In this document: piece after piece, positions 9,036-18,861 of the stretch
Layout of the letters: the number at the start of each line of letters is the position of its first letter
Position numbering within the stretch: position 1 is the stretch's first letter
NCBI RefSeq assembly: GCF_900104155.1
Contig: NZ_FMYB01000020.1
Coordinates: forward strand, 17,268-81,267
Source: Butyrivibrio sp. INlla16
GTDB taxonomy: Bacteria > Bacillota > Clostridia > Lachnospirales > Lachnospiraceae
Length of the DNA stretch: 64,000 nucleotides
Direction: 5' to 3'
Made by a program: the position numbers and the translations under genes
Notes under the pieces: model-generated
Database searches by the model: none
Seen by the model: the letters and a program-made list of their open reading frames with translations, nothing else
Told to the model about the DNA's origin: nothing

Positions 9036-10355
9036 TTGCGAAAGACTAGAATGCAGCTTATAGCGATGGGGGTCGCTGCAGCCGTAACAGTTGGAGGAAC
9101 TGGTATGAATGCTAGCGCTTCGTCATCTAAGGTGACAAATGTACTGCCTTCCGCAGGAATAAGCTATGCGCTTACAGGAGATTCAGTATCTCTCTCTAAT
9201 CTCGCTGATGAGAATTCGGATGAAGCAGCAGAGCCCGATATTCAGGAATCTGCTGTTACTATAACAGAAACTACTCCTCTTGCATCAACTTTGCAGGAGA
9301 ACATCCTTAATGATATTCAGAAGGCTACAGGTGCCACAATTCCTGCAGAGGAGCCCGGAACAGGTACAGAGGACAACTCTGAGGAAGAGATGACAGCTGA
9401 GGAGAAGGAAGAGGAGCGTTTTAAGTCCCTCGTAATTGCTAACGTTAATGATTATGTTAATGTTCGTGACAACCCGAGCGAAGAAGATGGCGAGATCATC
9501 GGTAAACTTTACGATGATTCCGTTGGTACTTTTATTGAAGAAGCAGACGGCTGGTACAAGATTAAGTCCGGTCGTGTTGAAGGATATGTTAAAGCTGAGT
9601 ATTGTGTAACAGGTGAAGACGCTGTTGAACTTGCTAAGGAAGTTGGTAAGCGTATCGCTACAGTTACAACTACTACTCTTAAAGTTAGAAGTGGCCCCAG
9701 CACTGATGATGAGGTGCTTGGTCTTGTTCCTATCGAGGACGAACTTGTCGTAACCGAAGAGCTTGATGGCTGGGTTAAGGTCAGCATTGAGGAAGGTGAA
9801 GGTTATGTATCAATGGATTATGTAGAGCTTTCTACAGAGTTCGTTGAGGCTGAGTCCAAGGAAGAAGAGGAAGCTCGTCTTAAGAAGGAAGAGGAGGCTC
9901 GTAAGGCTGCTCTTGCTCAGGCTAAGAAGAATACTAAGAGCTCTTCATCCAATGATGGTGGAAGCTCTAAGAGCTACAATTCAGCTGCAAGCTACACAAC
10001 ACAGTCAAGTTCAATCGGATCTGCAGTTGCTTCTTATGCACAGCAGTTCGTTGGTAATCCGTATGTATATGGTGGAACCAGTCTTACAAACGGTGCAGAC
10101 TGCTCAGGTTTCGTTATGAGTGTATATGCTAACTTCGGTGTTAGCCTTCCTCACTCAAGTGGTGCGGACAGAAGTGTCGGCGCAGCAGTTGATGGTCTTG
10201 CAAATGCACAGCCCGGTGATATTGTATGTTACTCAGGTCACGTAGGTATCTACATTGGTGGTGGACAGATCGTGCATGCTTCATCTGCTAAGACAGGTAT
10301 CAAGATTTCAAACGCTAGCTACAGACAGGTTCTTTCAGTAAGAAGAATCTTCTAA
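9036..10355 (+). CDS. Secreted SH3b-SH3b-NlpC/P60 peptidoglycan hydrolase
   Basis: Predicted wall endopeptidase, 439 residues. The N-terminus is a signal peptide (basic MRKTR, hydrophobic core MGVAAAVTVGG, then ASASS). An acidic linker leads to two SH3b domains at about residues 135-190 (VNVRDNPSEEDGEIIGKL) and 205-265 (LKVRSGPSTDDEVLGLV). A charged Lys/Glu and Ser/Asn-rich linker follows. The NlpC/P60 domain occupies about 335-439, with catalytic Cys356 in ADCSGF, the histidine in GHVGIYIG and a further histidine in IVHASS. The start is TTG at 9036 with GGAGG 6 bp upstream. Codon choice resembles the highly expressed butyrate genes. Terminator follows. Confidence 0.9.
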   Translation: MRKTRMQLIAMGVAAAVTVGGTGMNASASSSKVTNVLPSAGISYALTGDSVSLSNLADENSDEAAEPDIQESAVTITETTPLASTLQENILNDIQKATGATIPAEEPGTGTEDNSEEEMTAEEKEEERFKSLVIANVNDYVNVRDNPSEEDGEIIGKLYDDSVGTFIEEADGWYKIKSGRVEGYVKAEYCVTGEDAVELAKEVGKRIATVTTTTLKVRSGPSTDDEVLGLVPIEDELVVTEELDGWVKVSIEEGEGYVSMDYVELSTEFVEAESKEEEEARLKKEEEARKAALAQAKKNTKSSSSNDGGSSKSYNSAASYTTQSSSIGSAVASYAQQFVGNPYVYGGTSLTNGADCSGFVMSVYANFGVSLPHSSGADRSVGAAVDGLANAQPGDIVCYSGHVGIYIGGGQIVHASSAKTGIKISNASYRQVLSVRRIF

Positions 10356-10375
10356 AACATAAAAACAGAATTTCA

Positions 10376-10407
10376 AATACCGGTGGAATTATCCGCCGGT
10401 ATTTTTT
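10376..10407 (+). terminator. Intrinsic terminator after the NlpC/P60 gene
   Basis: AATACCGGTGG (10376-10386) pairs with CCGCCGGTATT (10393-10403), with one G-T pair and a 6-nt loop, followed by TTTT. Confidence 0.85.
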
Positions 10408-10565
10408 GTACTGTAAAATCTTCGGCGCTAAGAGCTCCGCAAAAATAGATACCGACAAAGCAATAAATGAGTTGAAGGATATACGAGCTATTGTTATATA
10501 CTATAGTGAGCGATGAAAGGATAATACCTTTTCGCATCGCAACATCTTTGAGCTTGGAAAGGAAT

Positions 10566-12620
10566 ATGGTTTCTATGTGGACACAATGCTGGCTTGATTA
10601 TAAAGAAGATAAAGACCGGGTGGCCGGGTTTGATAAATATTTCGAAGGAGTGTATCTGCCATCTGAGGCTGATGTGACAGCTGCTTTTGAAGAGATAAAA
10701 AGAGCCGCTGATATCTGGTTTGGAAAAACAGTAAAGACTTCAGAAGAAGAGTCTGCAGGTATTGTTCTTAAGATTATTTCCGCAGATGAGCTCCTTGGTT
10801 ATGTGGAAAACGAGGGTAAAGAACTTCAGAAAAAGAGTTCAGAAGATTTTGATATTTTAAGAGACTCTTATAGAATATCAAGAAGCGAGGATAAGCTCGT
10901 CATAGAGGCTACAGCGAGAGAAGGACTTATCTTTGGTGCTTTTCGTCTGCTGGAGCTTATTAGACTTGGGAAGATGGATGAAGGAAGGTGCGTTACAGAG
11001 GTTCCGTCCAACCCTATCCGCATGCTTGATCACTGGGATAATATGGATGGCTCCATTGAGAGAGGATACTCAGGCAATTCATTCTTCTATGAAAAAAATG
11101 AAATAATAATAGATGATAGGACAAGAGACTATGCCCGCCTTCTTGCATCAATGGGCATAAATGCCGTTGCGATCAATAACGTTAATGTTAAGGATGCTGC
11201 TACTGAGCTCATCGGAGACAGATATATTGCGAAGGTTAAGGAGCTTTCGGATCTCTTTAATTCTTACGGCGTAAAGATGTATGTGTGTATCAATTTTGCA
11301 AGCCCTATAGATACTCCTATAGGCTCAGCTGATCCTTTAAAGCCCGAGGTTCAGGAGTGGTGGAACAAGAAGGCTAAGGAAGTGTATGAGAAGGTTCCTA
11401 CGCTTGGTGGATTCCTTGTTAAAGCTGATTCTGAGGGCAGACCCGGTCCCATGACCTATGGAAGGACTCAGGCCGACGGTGCGAATATGCTCGCGAAGGC
11501 TTTGGCTCCCTTTGGTGCTACGGTCATCTGGAGATGCTTTGTTTACAACTGCCAGCAGGATTGGAGAGATCTGACTGTAGACCGCGCAAAGGCAGGATAT
11601 GACTACTTTAGTCAATTGGATGGAAGCTTTGCTGATAACGTAATTTTGCAGATAAAAAACGGACCGATGGATTTCCAGGTAAGAGAACCTGTATCTCCAC
11701 TTTTCGGCGGGTTATCAAAGACACGCCAGATGCTGGAGGTTCAGATTGCACAGGAGTACACCGGCCATCAGATAGATCTGTGTTATCTTATGCCCTGGTT
11801 CAAGGAGATACTCTCTTTTGATACATACCTTCCTGATGTGAAAGACTCCACTGTTGCGGGCATAATAAGCGGAAGAGCGGATAAGGCGCTTCGCGGCGGA
11901 ATGGTAGCCGTAACAAATACGGGTAATGATGAGAACTGGACAGGTAACGACCTTGCAGCTGCAAACCTGTATGGTTTCGGACGCCTTGCATGGAATACGG
12001 AGCTTTCAGCTGAGGAGATTGTGGCAGAGTGGACAGCCCTTACTTATCCTATGCTTAAGGATGAAGACAAGAAGGTTATCTGCGAGCTTGAACTTGGCTC
12101 CTGGAGAACTTATGAGAATTATACATCGCCTCTTGGCATCGGCTGGATGGTAACACCTCATGACCATTACGGTCCCAGTGTCGAAGGTTATGAATATGAC
12201 AGATGGGGAACCTATCACCGTGCAGACTGGCAGGGAATAGGCGTAGAGCGTGGACCTGAGGGCACCGGCTATGCACTTCAGTACAGATCTCCCAACAAGG
12301 AGAATTTCTCTAAGCCGGAGACTACCCCCGAAGAACTCTTGCTGTTTTTCCATAAGACACCCTATAAACACGTCTTAAAGTCAGGAAAAGCGGTTATTCA
12401 GCATATCTACGATACACACTTTGAGGGCTACGAAGAAGCTCTTGCAATGCAGAAAAAGTGGCAGAGTCTTGAAGGTAAAGTGCCTGCACGCGTTTTTGAT
12501 AATGTATCCGAGAGATTTGAGAGACAGGTCAGAAATGCACGTGAATGGTGCGACATCGTGAACAGTTACTTCTTCCGCAGATGCGGAATCCCTGATGAAA
12601 AGGGAAGAAAAATATACTAA
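10566..12620 (+). CDS. Alpha-glucuronidase, glycoside hydrolase family 67
   Basis: Removes (4-O-methyl-)glucuronic acid from the non-reducing end of glucuronoxylo-oligosaccharides. No signal peptide is seen, so it probably acts in the cytoplasm on imported oligomers. Family motifs: GGFLVKADSEGRPGP, the long conserved block starting DRAKAGYDYFSQLDG, then QIKNGPMDFQVREPVSP and DHYGPSVEGYEYD. From the chosen ATG (10566, with GGAAAGG upstream) it has 684 residues, the usual size; an in-frame ATG at 10491 would add 25 residues without family support. It stands alone between two terminators. Confidence 0.93.
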   Translation: MVSMWTQCWLDYKEDKDRVAGFDKYFEGVYLPSEADVTAAFEEIKRAADIWFGKTVKTSEEESAGIVLKIISADELLGYVENEGKELQKKSSEDFDILRDSYRISRSEDKLVIEATAREGLIFGAFRLLELIRLGKMDEGRCVTEVPSNPIRMLDHWDNMDGSIERGYSGNSFFYEKNEIIIDDRTRDYARLLASMGINAVAINNVNVKDAATELIGDRYIAKVKELSDLFNSYGVKMYVCINFASPIDTPIGSADPLKPEVQEWWNKKAKEVYEKVPTLGGFLVKADSEGRPGPMTYGRTQADGANMLAKALAPFGATVIWRCFVYNCQQDWRDLTVDRAKAGYDYFSQLDGSFADNVILQIKNGPMDFQVREPVSPLFGGLSKTRQMLEVQIAQEYTGHQIDLCYLMPWFKEILSFDTYLPDVKDSTVAGIISGRADKALRGGMVAVTNTGNDENWTGNDLAAANLYGFGRLAWNTELSAEEIVAEWTALTYPMLKDEDKKVICELELGSWRTYENYTSPLGIGWMVTPHDHYGPSVEGYEYDRWGTYHRADWQGIGVERGPEGTGYALQYRSPNKENFSKPETTPEELLLFFHKTPYKHVLKSGKAVIQHIYDTHFEGYEEALAMQKKWQSLEGKVPARVFDNVSERFERQVRNAREWCDIVNSYFFRRCGIPDEKGRKIY

Positions 12621-12627
12621 AATCAAA

Positions 12628-12653
12628 AATCCCCCGGCTTTGACGGGGGATTT
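12628..12653. terminator. Bidirectional terminator between GH67 gene and hpf
   Basis: AAATCCCCC (12628-12636) pairs with GGGGGATTT (12645-12653) around a 8-nt loop; A-rich and T-containing flanks on each side serve the two convergent genes. Confidence 0.8.
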
Positions 12654-12663
12654 ATAAGTTTTC

Positions 12664-13194
12664 TCAAACTTCTGGCTCGATTAAGCCATATGTATTTCCT
12701 TTTCTCTTATAGACTACATTCGGCTGGTCTGTCTCAGCGTTTATGAATACGAAGAAGCTGTGTCCCAGAAGCTCCATCTGAATAGCTGCGTCCTCAACGT
12801 ACATGGGTTTAAGATCAAACTTCTTTACACGCTCGATTCTGATTTCCTCATCATCGAAATCATCATTTTCAATGTATTCCTTCTTGAAATTACTGATCTC
12901 AGTCTGATGCTTGTTAACGAGTTTGCTTCTGTATTTTTTGAGCTGACGTTCTATGATCTCCTCCACAAGATCTATTGAAACGTACATGTCGTTACTGACT
13001 TGCTCGGATCTGATGATCTTACCCTTAACGGGAATGGTAACTTCGATCTTATGGCGATCCTTGTCAGCGGTTAATGTTACATTGATGTTGGTTTCCGGGG
13101 TGAAGTACTTTTCAAGCTTTCCGATTTTTTCCTCCACAGCGGATCTCAGTCCGGGTGTTACATCGATGTTTTTTCCAATAATAGTGAATTTCAT
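12664..13194 (-). CDS. hpf: Ribosome hibernation promoting factor, long form
   Basis: Binds 30S subunits and drives 100S ribosome dimers in stationary phase. Residues 1-100 form the HPF/RaiA domain (starts MKFTIIGKNIDVTPGLRSAV). A charged linker follows. The C-terminal about 55 residues (FDLKPMYVEDAAIQMELLGH to NTYGLIEPE) are the dimerisation domain that defines the long form. 176 aa is the usual length. A GGGGATGATC site precedes the ATG at 13194. Its upstream region carries the cluster of DnaA-box-like sequences. Confidence 0.95.
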   Translation of the reverse strand: MKFTIIGKNIDVTPGLRSAVEEKIGKLEKYFTPETNINVTLTADKDRHKIEVTIPVKGKIIRSEQVSNDMYVSIDLVEEIIERQLKKYRSKLVNKHQTEISNFKKEYIENDDFDDEEIRIERVKKFDLKPMYVEDAAIQMELLGHSFFVFINAETDQPNVVYKRKGNTYGLIEPEV

Positions 13195-13696
13195 GCGATC
13201 ATCCCCTTTGCAGTGTATTATGGGTTAGAATTCTGTCAGACAAAATCCTAAATTTATAAACAAATTATAGCATTCTTACAATCGAATGTGCAATTTAATA
13301 AAAGATAGTTTACAAATCTTTAATTTTTGTGGATGTCGCACAAAAAATATGTTCGCTTCAAAATTGTGTAAACCTGATTTTTAATGTGGATAAATGTGGA
13401 TGGTGTGGATAACTCCGTGTATAAGTCGAAAAATAGGCATTTCTATTTCAAAAATTGTGGATAACTTTTTAAGACTTTCTTAAATTGAATCCAATATTTT
13501 ATATTGACTTTTAGATTTATGGGCAAATAGAACATCTTAACAAAAAATTTACAAAAAAAGAGTGTATTGTCTGTCCTTTTCCTTGCATAGAAAATCGCAT
13601 GCATGCTATAATATATTCGTTGTGACAAAAAAATAACAAGCAACAAAAAATACAATAAAATGCGGACAAAATAGTCCCGAAACGGAGGTATCATCT
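13195..13696. other. Divergent hpf/thl intergenic region with DnaA-box-like cluster
   Basis: About 500 bp, very AT-rich. It holds three exact TGTGGATAA 9-mers at 13385-13393, 13404-13412 and 13456-13464, and near matches at 13328-13336 and 13395-13403, all in the same orientation. The thl promoter lies at 13583-13612. The hpf promoter must also be here, but I cannot place it. Confidence 0.6.
13583..13612 (+). promoter_or_regulatory. Promoter of thl
   Basis: -35 TTGCAT (13583-13588), 18 bp spacer, and -10 TATAAT (13607-13612) preceded by TGC, an extended -10. It leaves an 85-nt leader before the thl start at 13697. Confidence 0.7.
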
Positions 13697-14875
13697 ATGG
13701 CACAGAAGGTAGTATTAGCAGGTGCTTGCAGAACTGCAATCGGTAAAATGGGCGGCGCCCTTTCTAACACACCGGCTGCAGATCTTGGTTCAATTGTTAT
13801 TAAGGAAGCTCTTAACAGAGCAGGAGTTAAACCGGAGCAGGTTGACGAGGTACTTATGGGATGTGTTATCCAGGCTGGTCTTGGCCAGAACGTAGCTCGC
13901 CAGGCTTCAATCAAGGCAGGTCTTCCTGTTGAGGTACCGGCTGTTACTATCAATGTTGTTTGCGGTTCAGGTCTTAACTGCGTAAACATGGCAGCTGAGA
14001 AGATTTTATCAGGTGATGCTGATATCGTTGTTGCAGGTGGTATGGAGAACATGTCAATGGCTCCTTTCGCACTTGACAAGGCTCGTTTCGGTTATCGTAT
14101 GAATAACGGCGTATTAAAGGATTGCATGGTAAATGATGCTCTTTGGGATGCATTCAATGATTACCACATGATCCAGACTGCTGATAACGTAGCAGAGCAG
14201 TGGAAGCTTACAAGAGAAGAGCTTGATGAGTTCGCACTTAACAGCCAGCAGAAGACTGAGGCAGCTCAGAAGGCTGGTAAGTTCAAGGATGAGATCGTTC
14301 CTGTAGAAGTTAAGGTTAAGAAGGACACAGTTGTATTTGATACAGATGAAGGCCCTCGTCCGGGATCTACAATGGAAGGTCTTGCAAAGCTTCGTCCTAT
14401 CAACAAGGATGGCGTTACAACAGCAGGTAATGCTTCAGGTATCAACGACGGCGCTGCAGCTATCGTTGTTATGAGCGAAGAGAAGGCCAAGGAGCTCGGT
14501 GTTAAGCCTATGGCTACTTGGGTAGCAGGAGCTCTTGGCGGTGTTGATCCTTCTATCATGGGTGTTGGCCCTGTAGCAGCTACAAAGAAGGTTCTTGCTC
14601 GCACAGGTCTTACAATTGATGATATCGATATTTATGAGGCAAATGAGGCTTTCGCAGCTCAGTCTGTAGCTGTTGGAAAGGACCTTAACTTTGACCTTTC
14701 AAAGCTTAACGTTAACGGTGGTGCTATTGCACTCGGACACCCTGTTGGAGCATCAGGATGCCGTATTCTTGTTACTCTTCTTCACGAGATGCAGAGATCT
14801 GACAAGAAGCGAGGTCTTGCTACTCTTTGCATCGGTGGCGGCATGGGTTGTGCAACTATCGTTGAGAGAGACTAA
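13697..14875 (+). CDS. thlA: Acetyl-CoA acetyltransferase (thiolase)
   Basis: Condenses two acetyl-CoA to acetoacetyl-CoA, the first step of butyrate formation. The acyl-accepting cysteine is Cys89 in [13 protein letters not shown]. The catalytic histidine is in [10 protein letters not shown] and the second cysteine in LCIGGGMGC. At 392 aa it has full length. It opens the butyrate gene set but is separated from crt by a terminator, so it can be expressed at its own level. Strong codon bias points to high expression. Confidence 0.95.
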   Translation: MAQKVVLAGACRTAIGKMGGALSNTPAADLGSIVIKEALNRAGVKPEQVDEVLMGCVIQAGLGQNVARQASIKAGLPVEVPAVTINVVCGSGLNCVNMAAEKILSGDADIVVAGGMENMSMAPFALDKARFGYRMNNGVLKDCMVNDALWDAFNDYHMIQTADNVAEQWKLTREELDEFALNSQQKTEAAQKAGKFKDEIVPVEVKVKKDTVVFDTDEGPRPGSTMEGLAKLRPINKDGVTTAGNASGINDGAAAIVVMSEEKAKELGVKPMATWVAGALGGVDPSIMGVGPVAATKKVLARTGLTIDDIDIYEANEAFAAQSVAVGKDLNFDLSKLNVNGGAIALGHPVGASGCRILVTLLHEMQRSDKKRGLATLCIGGGMGCATIVERD

Positions 14876-14884
14876 TTAAATGCT

Positions 14885-14917
14885 AAAAGGAAACGGATTT
14901 TTTCCGTTTCCTTTTTA
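14885..14917 (+). terminator. Terminator between thl and crt
   Basis: AAAGGAAACGGA (14886-14897) pairs with TCCGTTTCCTTT (14903-14914), followed by a T run. Perfect 12-bp stem. Confidence 0.85.
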
Positions 14918-15004
14918 CACGCTAAAAGAATTTACGGTATTTAGGCAGGCTTAAGGTTCTGCTGATATACCTAAATTATAGAAACGAACAAGGAGGCAAA
15001 GAAA

Positions 15005-15799
15005 ATGGGATTTGTAAATGTTGAAGTTAAGGATAAAATCGCTGTCCTTACAATCAACCGTCCTGAAGCACTCAATGCTCTTAACAGCCAGGTTCTTGAT
15101 GACTTAAGCGCCGCTCTTGACAGCATTGATGTGAACACAGTAAGAGCTCTCGTTCTTACAGGTGCAGGCGAAAAGTCATTTGTAGCAGGTGCTGACATCG
15201 GTGAGATGAGCACTCTTACAAAGGCAGAAGGTGAAGCATTCGGTAAGAAAGGAAATGATGTTTTCAGAAAGCTGGAGACATTCCCCATTCCTACAATCGC
15301 AGCAGTTAACGGCTTTGCTCTTGGTGGCGGCTGCGAGATCTCAATGAGCTGTGATATTCGTATCTGCTCAGACAACGCTATGTTTGGTCAGCCCGAGGTT
15401 GGTCTTGGAATCACTCCCGGATTCGGCGGCACACAGAGACTTGCTCGTCTCATCGGTGCAGGCATGGCTAAGCAGCTTATCTATACAGCACGCAACATCA
15501 AGGCTGACGAGGCATACAGAATCGGTCTTGTAAATGCAGTTTATGCACAGGAAGAGCTTCTTCCTGCAGCTGAGAAGATGGCAAACACAATTGCAGCACA
15601 GGCTCCAATTGCAGTTCGTGCATGCAAGAAGGCTATCAACGATGGACTTCAGCTTGATATCGATAAGGCAATTGAGCTCGAGGAGAAGATCTTCGGTGAT
15701 TGCTTCGAGACAGAAGATCAGCGTGAAGGTATGGCTAACTTCCTTCGTAAGAAGGACGACCCGAAGAAGGTTAAGGTTGTAGACTTCCAGAACAAATAA
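15005..15799 (+). CDS. crt: 3-hydroxybutyryl-CoA dehydratase (crotonase)
   Basis: Dehydrates 3-hydroxybutyryl-CoA to crotonyl-CoA. Crotonase-fold motifs: the acyl-CoA pocket AGADIGEMS, the oxyanion and first catalytic glutamate region ALGGGCEISMSCDIRI, and the second glutamate in FGQPEVGLGITPGFGGTQRL. 264 aa, normal for the family. AAGGAGG lies 9 bp before the ATG. The hbd gene follows after 18 bp, so they are surely co-transcribed. Confidence 0.93.
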   Translation: MGFVNVEVKDKIAVLTINRPEALNALNSQVLDDLSAALDSIDVNTVRALVLTGAGEKSFVAGADIGEMSTLTKAEGEAFGKKGNDVFRKLETFPIPTIAAVNGFALGGGCEISMSCDIRICSDNAMFGQPEVGLGITPGFGGTQRLARLIGAGMAKQLIYTARNIKADEAYRIGLVNAVYAQEELLPAAEKMANTIAAQAPIAVRACKKAINDGLQLDIDKAIELEEKIFGDCFETEDQREGMANFLRKKDDPKKVKVVDFQNK

Positions 15800-15817
15800 C
15801 TTTAGGAGGATATATAA

Positions 15818-16693
15818 ATGAAAGTAGCAGTAATTGGCGCAGGTACAATGGGAGCAGGTATTGCTCAGACATTTGCACAGGCAGACACAGTAGATAAGGT
15901 TTATCTTTGCGACATTAAGACAGAGTTCGCTGAGGGCGGCTTTGCTAAGATTAAGAAGAGCATCGACAAGATGGTATCTAAGGGAAAGATCGATCAGGCT
16001 AAGGCTGATGCTATCATCGGCAAGATCCAGACAGGTCTTAACGACATCTGCACAGACGCTGATCTCGTAGTTGAGGCAGCTCTTGAGGTTATGGATATCA
16101 AGAAGAACCTTTTCAAGGAACTTGAGGAGAACATCGTAAAGAATCCTGATTGCATTTTTGCATCTAACACATCATCTCTTTCAATCACAGAGATCGGTGC
16201 AGGACTTCCGAAGCCCGTTATCGGCATGCACTTCTTCAATCCCGCTCCTGTTATGAAGCTGGTTGAGGTTATCCAGGGTGCTAACACACCTGAGTCTGAC
16301 GTTGAGAAGATCAAGAAGATCTCTGAGGATCTTGGAAAGACTCCCGTTCAGGTTAACGAGGCAGCTGGTTTCGTAGTAAACCGTATCCTTGTTCCTATGA
16401 TCAACGAAGGTATCTTCGTATATTCAGAAGGTGTTTCCGATATCCAGGGCGTAGACACAGCTATGAAGCTTGGCTGCAACCATCCTATGGGACCCCTTGA
16501 ACTCGGTGACTACATCGGACTTGATATCGTTCTTGCAATCATGGACGTTCTCTACAAGGAGACAGGTGATTCCAAGTATCGTGCTTGCCCTCTTCTTCGT
16601 AAGATGGTTCGTGGTAAGAAGCTTGGTGTTAAGACTGGTATCGGTTTCTACGATTACAGCGACGGCGGCAAGGTTCCCACTGATAAAAAGTAA
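15818..16693 (+). CDS. hbd: 3-hydroxybutyryl-CoA dehydrogenase
   Basis: Reduces acetoacetyl-CoA to 3-hydroxybutyryl-CoA. The NAD(P)-binding motif [13 protein letters not shown] opens the protein. [11 protein letters not shown] and the catalytic histidine in [16 protein letters not shown] follow, and the C-terminal domain has [16 protein letters not shown]. 291 aa, normal length. A TTTAGGAGGA site precedes it. The region between hbd and bcd carries repeat sequence shared with the region after etfA. Confidence 0.95.
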   Translation: MKVAVIGAGTMGAGIAQTFAQADTVDKVYLCDIKTEFAEGGFAKIKKSIDKMVSKGKIDQAKADAIIGKIQTGLNDICTDADLVVEAALEVMDIKKNLFKELEENIVKNPDCIFASNTSSLSITEIGAGLPKPVIGMHFFNPAPVMKLVEVIQGANTPESDVEKIKKISEDLGKTPVQVNEAAGFVVNRILVPMINEGIFVYSEGVSDIQGVDTAMKLGCNHPMGPLELGDYIGLDIVLAIMDVLYKETGDSKYRACPLLRKMVRGKKLGVKTGIGFYDYSDGGKVPTDKK

Positions 16694-16773
16694 AAGTAAT
16701 CACTTGGCGCCGTCCTTTGGCGCCTAGTGTACTACTTTGTTCTGGCGAAGGGCTTTGCCCTGAGAGCAGAACT
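16693..16773 (+). repeat. Intergenic repeat copy 1 (hbd-bcd)
   Basis: A 17-nt block AAAGTAATCACTTGGCG (16693-16709), then about 33 bp including an inverted repeat around GGCGCC, then a second block TGGCGAAGGGCTTTGCCC (16743 onward) ending GCAGAACT. Both blocks recur, fused together, after etfA at 19902-19943. Confidence 0.6.
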
Positions 16774-16808
16774 CCCTTAGACAACAATTCATTTAGGAGG
16801 ATATTTTC

Positions 16809-17969
16809 ATGGATTTTCAGTTAGATCAGCAACATGAAATGGCGAGAGCTCTTTTCAAAGAGTTTGCAGAAAAAGAAGTTAAGCCACACGCTATAGATGT
16901 GGATGAGACAGAGGTATTCCCTATGGAGACCGTTAAGAAGATGCAGAAGTACGGTTTCATGGGTATCCCGATTCCGAAGGAATACGGCGGACAGGGATGT
17001 GATCCTCTTACATACGCTATGTGCGTAGAGGAGCTTGCAAAGGTTTGCGGTACAACAGCAGTTATCGTTTCCGCACACACATCACTTTGCTGCGATCCTA
17101 TCATGACATACGGTACAGAAGAGCAGAAGCAGAAGTACCTTGTTCCCCTTGCAAAGGGTGAGAAGCTCGGTGCTTTCGGTCTTACAGAGCCCATGGCTGG
17201 TACAGATGCTCAGGGCGTTCAGACCAAGGCTGTTCTTTCAGAAGACGGTAAAGAGTGGATCCTTGATGGTTCTAAGTGCTTCATCACAAACGGTGAGGTT
17301 GCTGACGTTTATATCATCATCGCTTACACAGATATCGTTGAGGATAAGAGAGGCAGAAAGACAAAGAAATTCTCAGCATTCATCGTTGAGAAGGGAACAC
17401 CCGGATTCACATTCGGTACAAAGGAAAACAAGATGGGTATCCGGGGATCATCCACATACGAGCTCATTTTCCAGGATTGCCACATTCCTGCAGAGAACCT
17501 TCTTGGCGCTAGAGGAAAGGGCTTCCCGATCGCCATGCACACACTTGACGGTGGACGTATCGGTATCGCTGCGCAGGCTCTTGGTATCGCTGAGGGCGCT
17601 CTTGATCGTACAATTGAGTACGTTAAGGAGAGAAAGCAGTTTGGTCGTTCAATCGGTCAGTTCCAGAATACACAGTTCCAGCTTGCTAACATGGCTACAC
17701 AGTGTGAAGCAGCTAAGATGCTTGTTTACGCAGCAGCAGATGCTAAGAAGAACAAGGATCGTTACTCTGTAGAAGCTGCTAAGGCTAAGCTTTTCGCTGC
17801 AGAGGTTGCTATGGATGTTACAACCAAGGCTGTTCAGCTTCACGGTGGTTATGGTTACATCAGAGAGTACGAAGTAGAGAGAATGATGCGTGATGCTAAG
17901 ATCACAGAGATCTACGAGGGTACATCTGAGGTTCAGAGAATGGTTATCAGTGGAGCATTACTTTCCTAA
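16809..17969 (+). CDS. bcd: Butyryl-CoA dehydrogenase
   Basis: FAD enzyme that reduces crotonyl-CoA to butyryl-CoA. In anaerobes it works with EtfAB and bifurcates electrons from NADH to ferredoxin. Acyl-CoA dehydrogenase motifs: FGLTEPMAGTDAQG, KMGIRGSSTYEL, ERKQFGRSIGQFQ, and the C-terminal catalytic glutamate region KITEIYEGTSEVQRMVI. 386 aa, full length. TTAGGAGG precedes the ATG. The immediately following etfB-etfA pair is its redox partner. Confidence 0.95.
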   Translation: MDFQLDQQHEMARALFKEFAEKEVKPHAIDVDETEVFPMETVKKMQKYGFMGIPIPKEYGGQGCDPLTYAMCVEELAKVCGTTAVIVSAHTSLCCDPIMTYGTEEQKQKYLVPLAKGEKLGAFGLTEPMAGTDAQGVQTKAVLSEDGKEWILDGSKCFITNGEVADVYIIIAYTDIVEDKRGRKTKKFSAFIVEKGTPGFTFGTKENKMGIRGSSTYELIFQDCHIPAENLLGARGKGFPIAMHTLDGGRIGIAAQALGIAEGALDRTIEYVKERKQFGRSIGQFQNTQFQLANMATQCEAAKMLVYAAADAKKNKDRYSVEAAKAKLFAAEVAMDVTTKAVQLHGGYGYIREYEVERMMRDAKITEIYEGTSEVQRMVISGALLS

Positions 17970-18023
17970 TATCCGGAACCATTCACAAAGGACTATTTAC
18001 AATTTTTAATAAGGAGAAAACAA

Positions 18024-18815
18024 ATGAAAGTTGTAGTTTGCATAAAGCAGGTGCCCGATACAAAGGGCGGGGTTAAGTTTAAACCCGATGGAACACTCGA
18101 CAGAGGAGCAATGCTTGCAATCATGAACCCTGATGACAAAGCAGGTCTTGAGGCAGCTCTTCGTCTTAAGGATGAATATGGTGCAGAAGTTACTGTTGTA
18201 ACCATGGGTCTTCCCAAGGCTGAGGCAGTTCTTCGTGAGGCTATGGCAATGGGTGCTGACAAGGCAGTTCTTGTTACAGACCGCGTACTTGGTGGTGCTG
18301 ACACATGGGCAACATCTTCAACAATCGCAGGCGCACTCAGAAACCTTGAGTATGATCTAGTAATCACAGGCCGTCAGGCTATCGATGGAGATACAGCTCA
18401 GGTTGGACCTCAGATTTCTGAGCACCTTGGACTTCCTGTAATCTCTTACGCTGAGGAGATCAAGGTTGACGAGAAGGCAAAGACTGTTGTTGTTAAGCGT
18501 CAGTTCGAGGATCGTTATCACATGGTAGAGGCTAAGATGCCTTGCCTTATTACAGCTCTTGCAGAGCTTGGCGAGCCCAGATACATGACTCCCGGCGGAA
18601 TCTTCGATGCTTTCGAGAAGGAAGTAACTGTTTGGGGAAGAGCAGATCTTAAGGATGTTGAGGATTCTAACCTCGGTCTTAAGGGATCACCTACTCAGAT
18701 CGCTAAGGCTTCCGATAAGGTTAAGAAGGGTGCCGGCGAGAAGATCGTTGCTGATTCAGCTGATGAAGCAGTTGATTATCTGTTCGGAAAACTCGAAGAG
18801 AAGCACGTTATATAA
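18024..18815 (+). CDS. etfB: Electron transfer flavoprotein beta subunit
   Basis: Binds nucleotide/FAD and pairs with EtfA to feed butyryl-CoA dehydrogenase. Typical start MKVVVCIKQVPDT, the adenosine-binding VVTMGLPKAEAVLREAMAMGAD, and the ETF-beta signature region around VVKRQFEDRYHMVEAKMPCLITA. 263 aa. It lies 54 bp after bcd and 46 bp before etfA, each with its own AAGGAGA site. Confidence 0.95.
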   Translation: MKVVVCIKQVPDTKGGVKFKPDGTLDRGAMLAIMNPDDKAGLEAALRLKDEYGAEVTVVTMGLPKAEAVLREAMAMGADKAVLVTDRVLGGADTWATSSTIAGALRNLEYDLVITGRQAIDGDTAQVGPQISEHLGLPVISYAEEIKVDEKAKTVVVKRQFEDRYHMVEAKMPCLITALAELGEPRYMTPGGIFDAFEKEVTVWGRADLKDVEDSNLGLKGSPTQIAKASDKVKKGAGEKIVADSADEAVDYLFGKLEEKHVI

Positions 18816-18861
18816 TACCTGCGTAATAGCAGCAAATTAGTTATAAAAAGGAGAACAAAAC

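Noticed and set aside
13328..13464. Main replication origin
   Set aside because: No dnaA, dnaN, rpmH or gyr genes nearby; only the DnaA-type boxes are reported.
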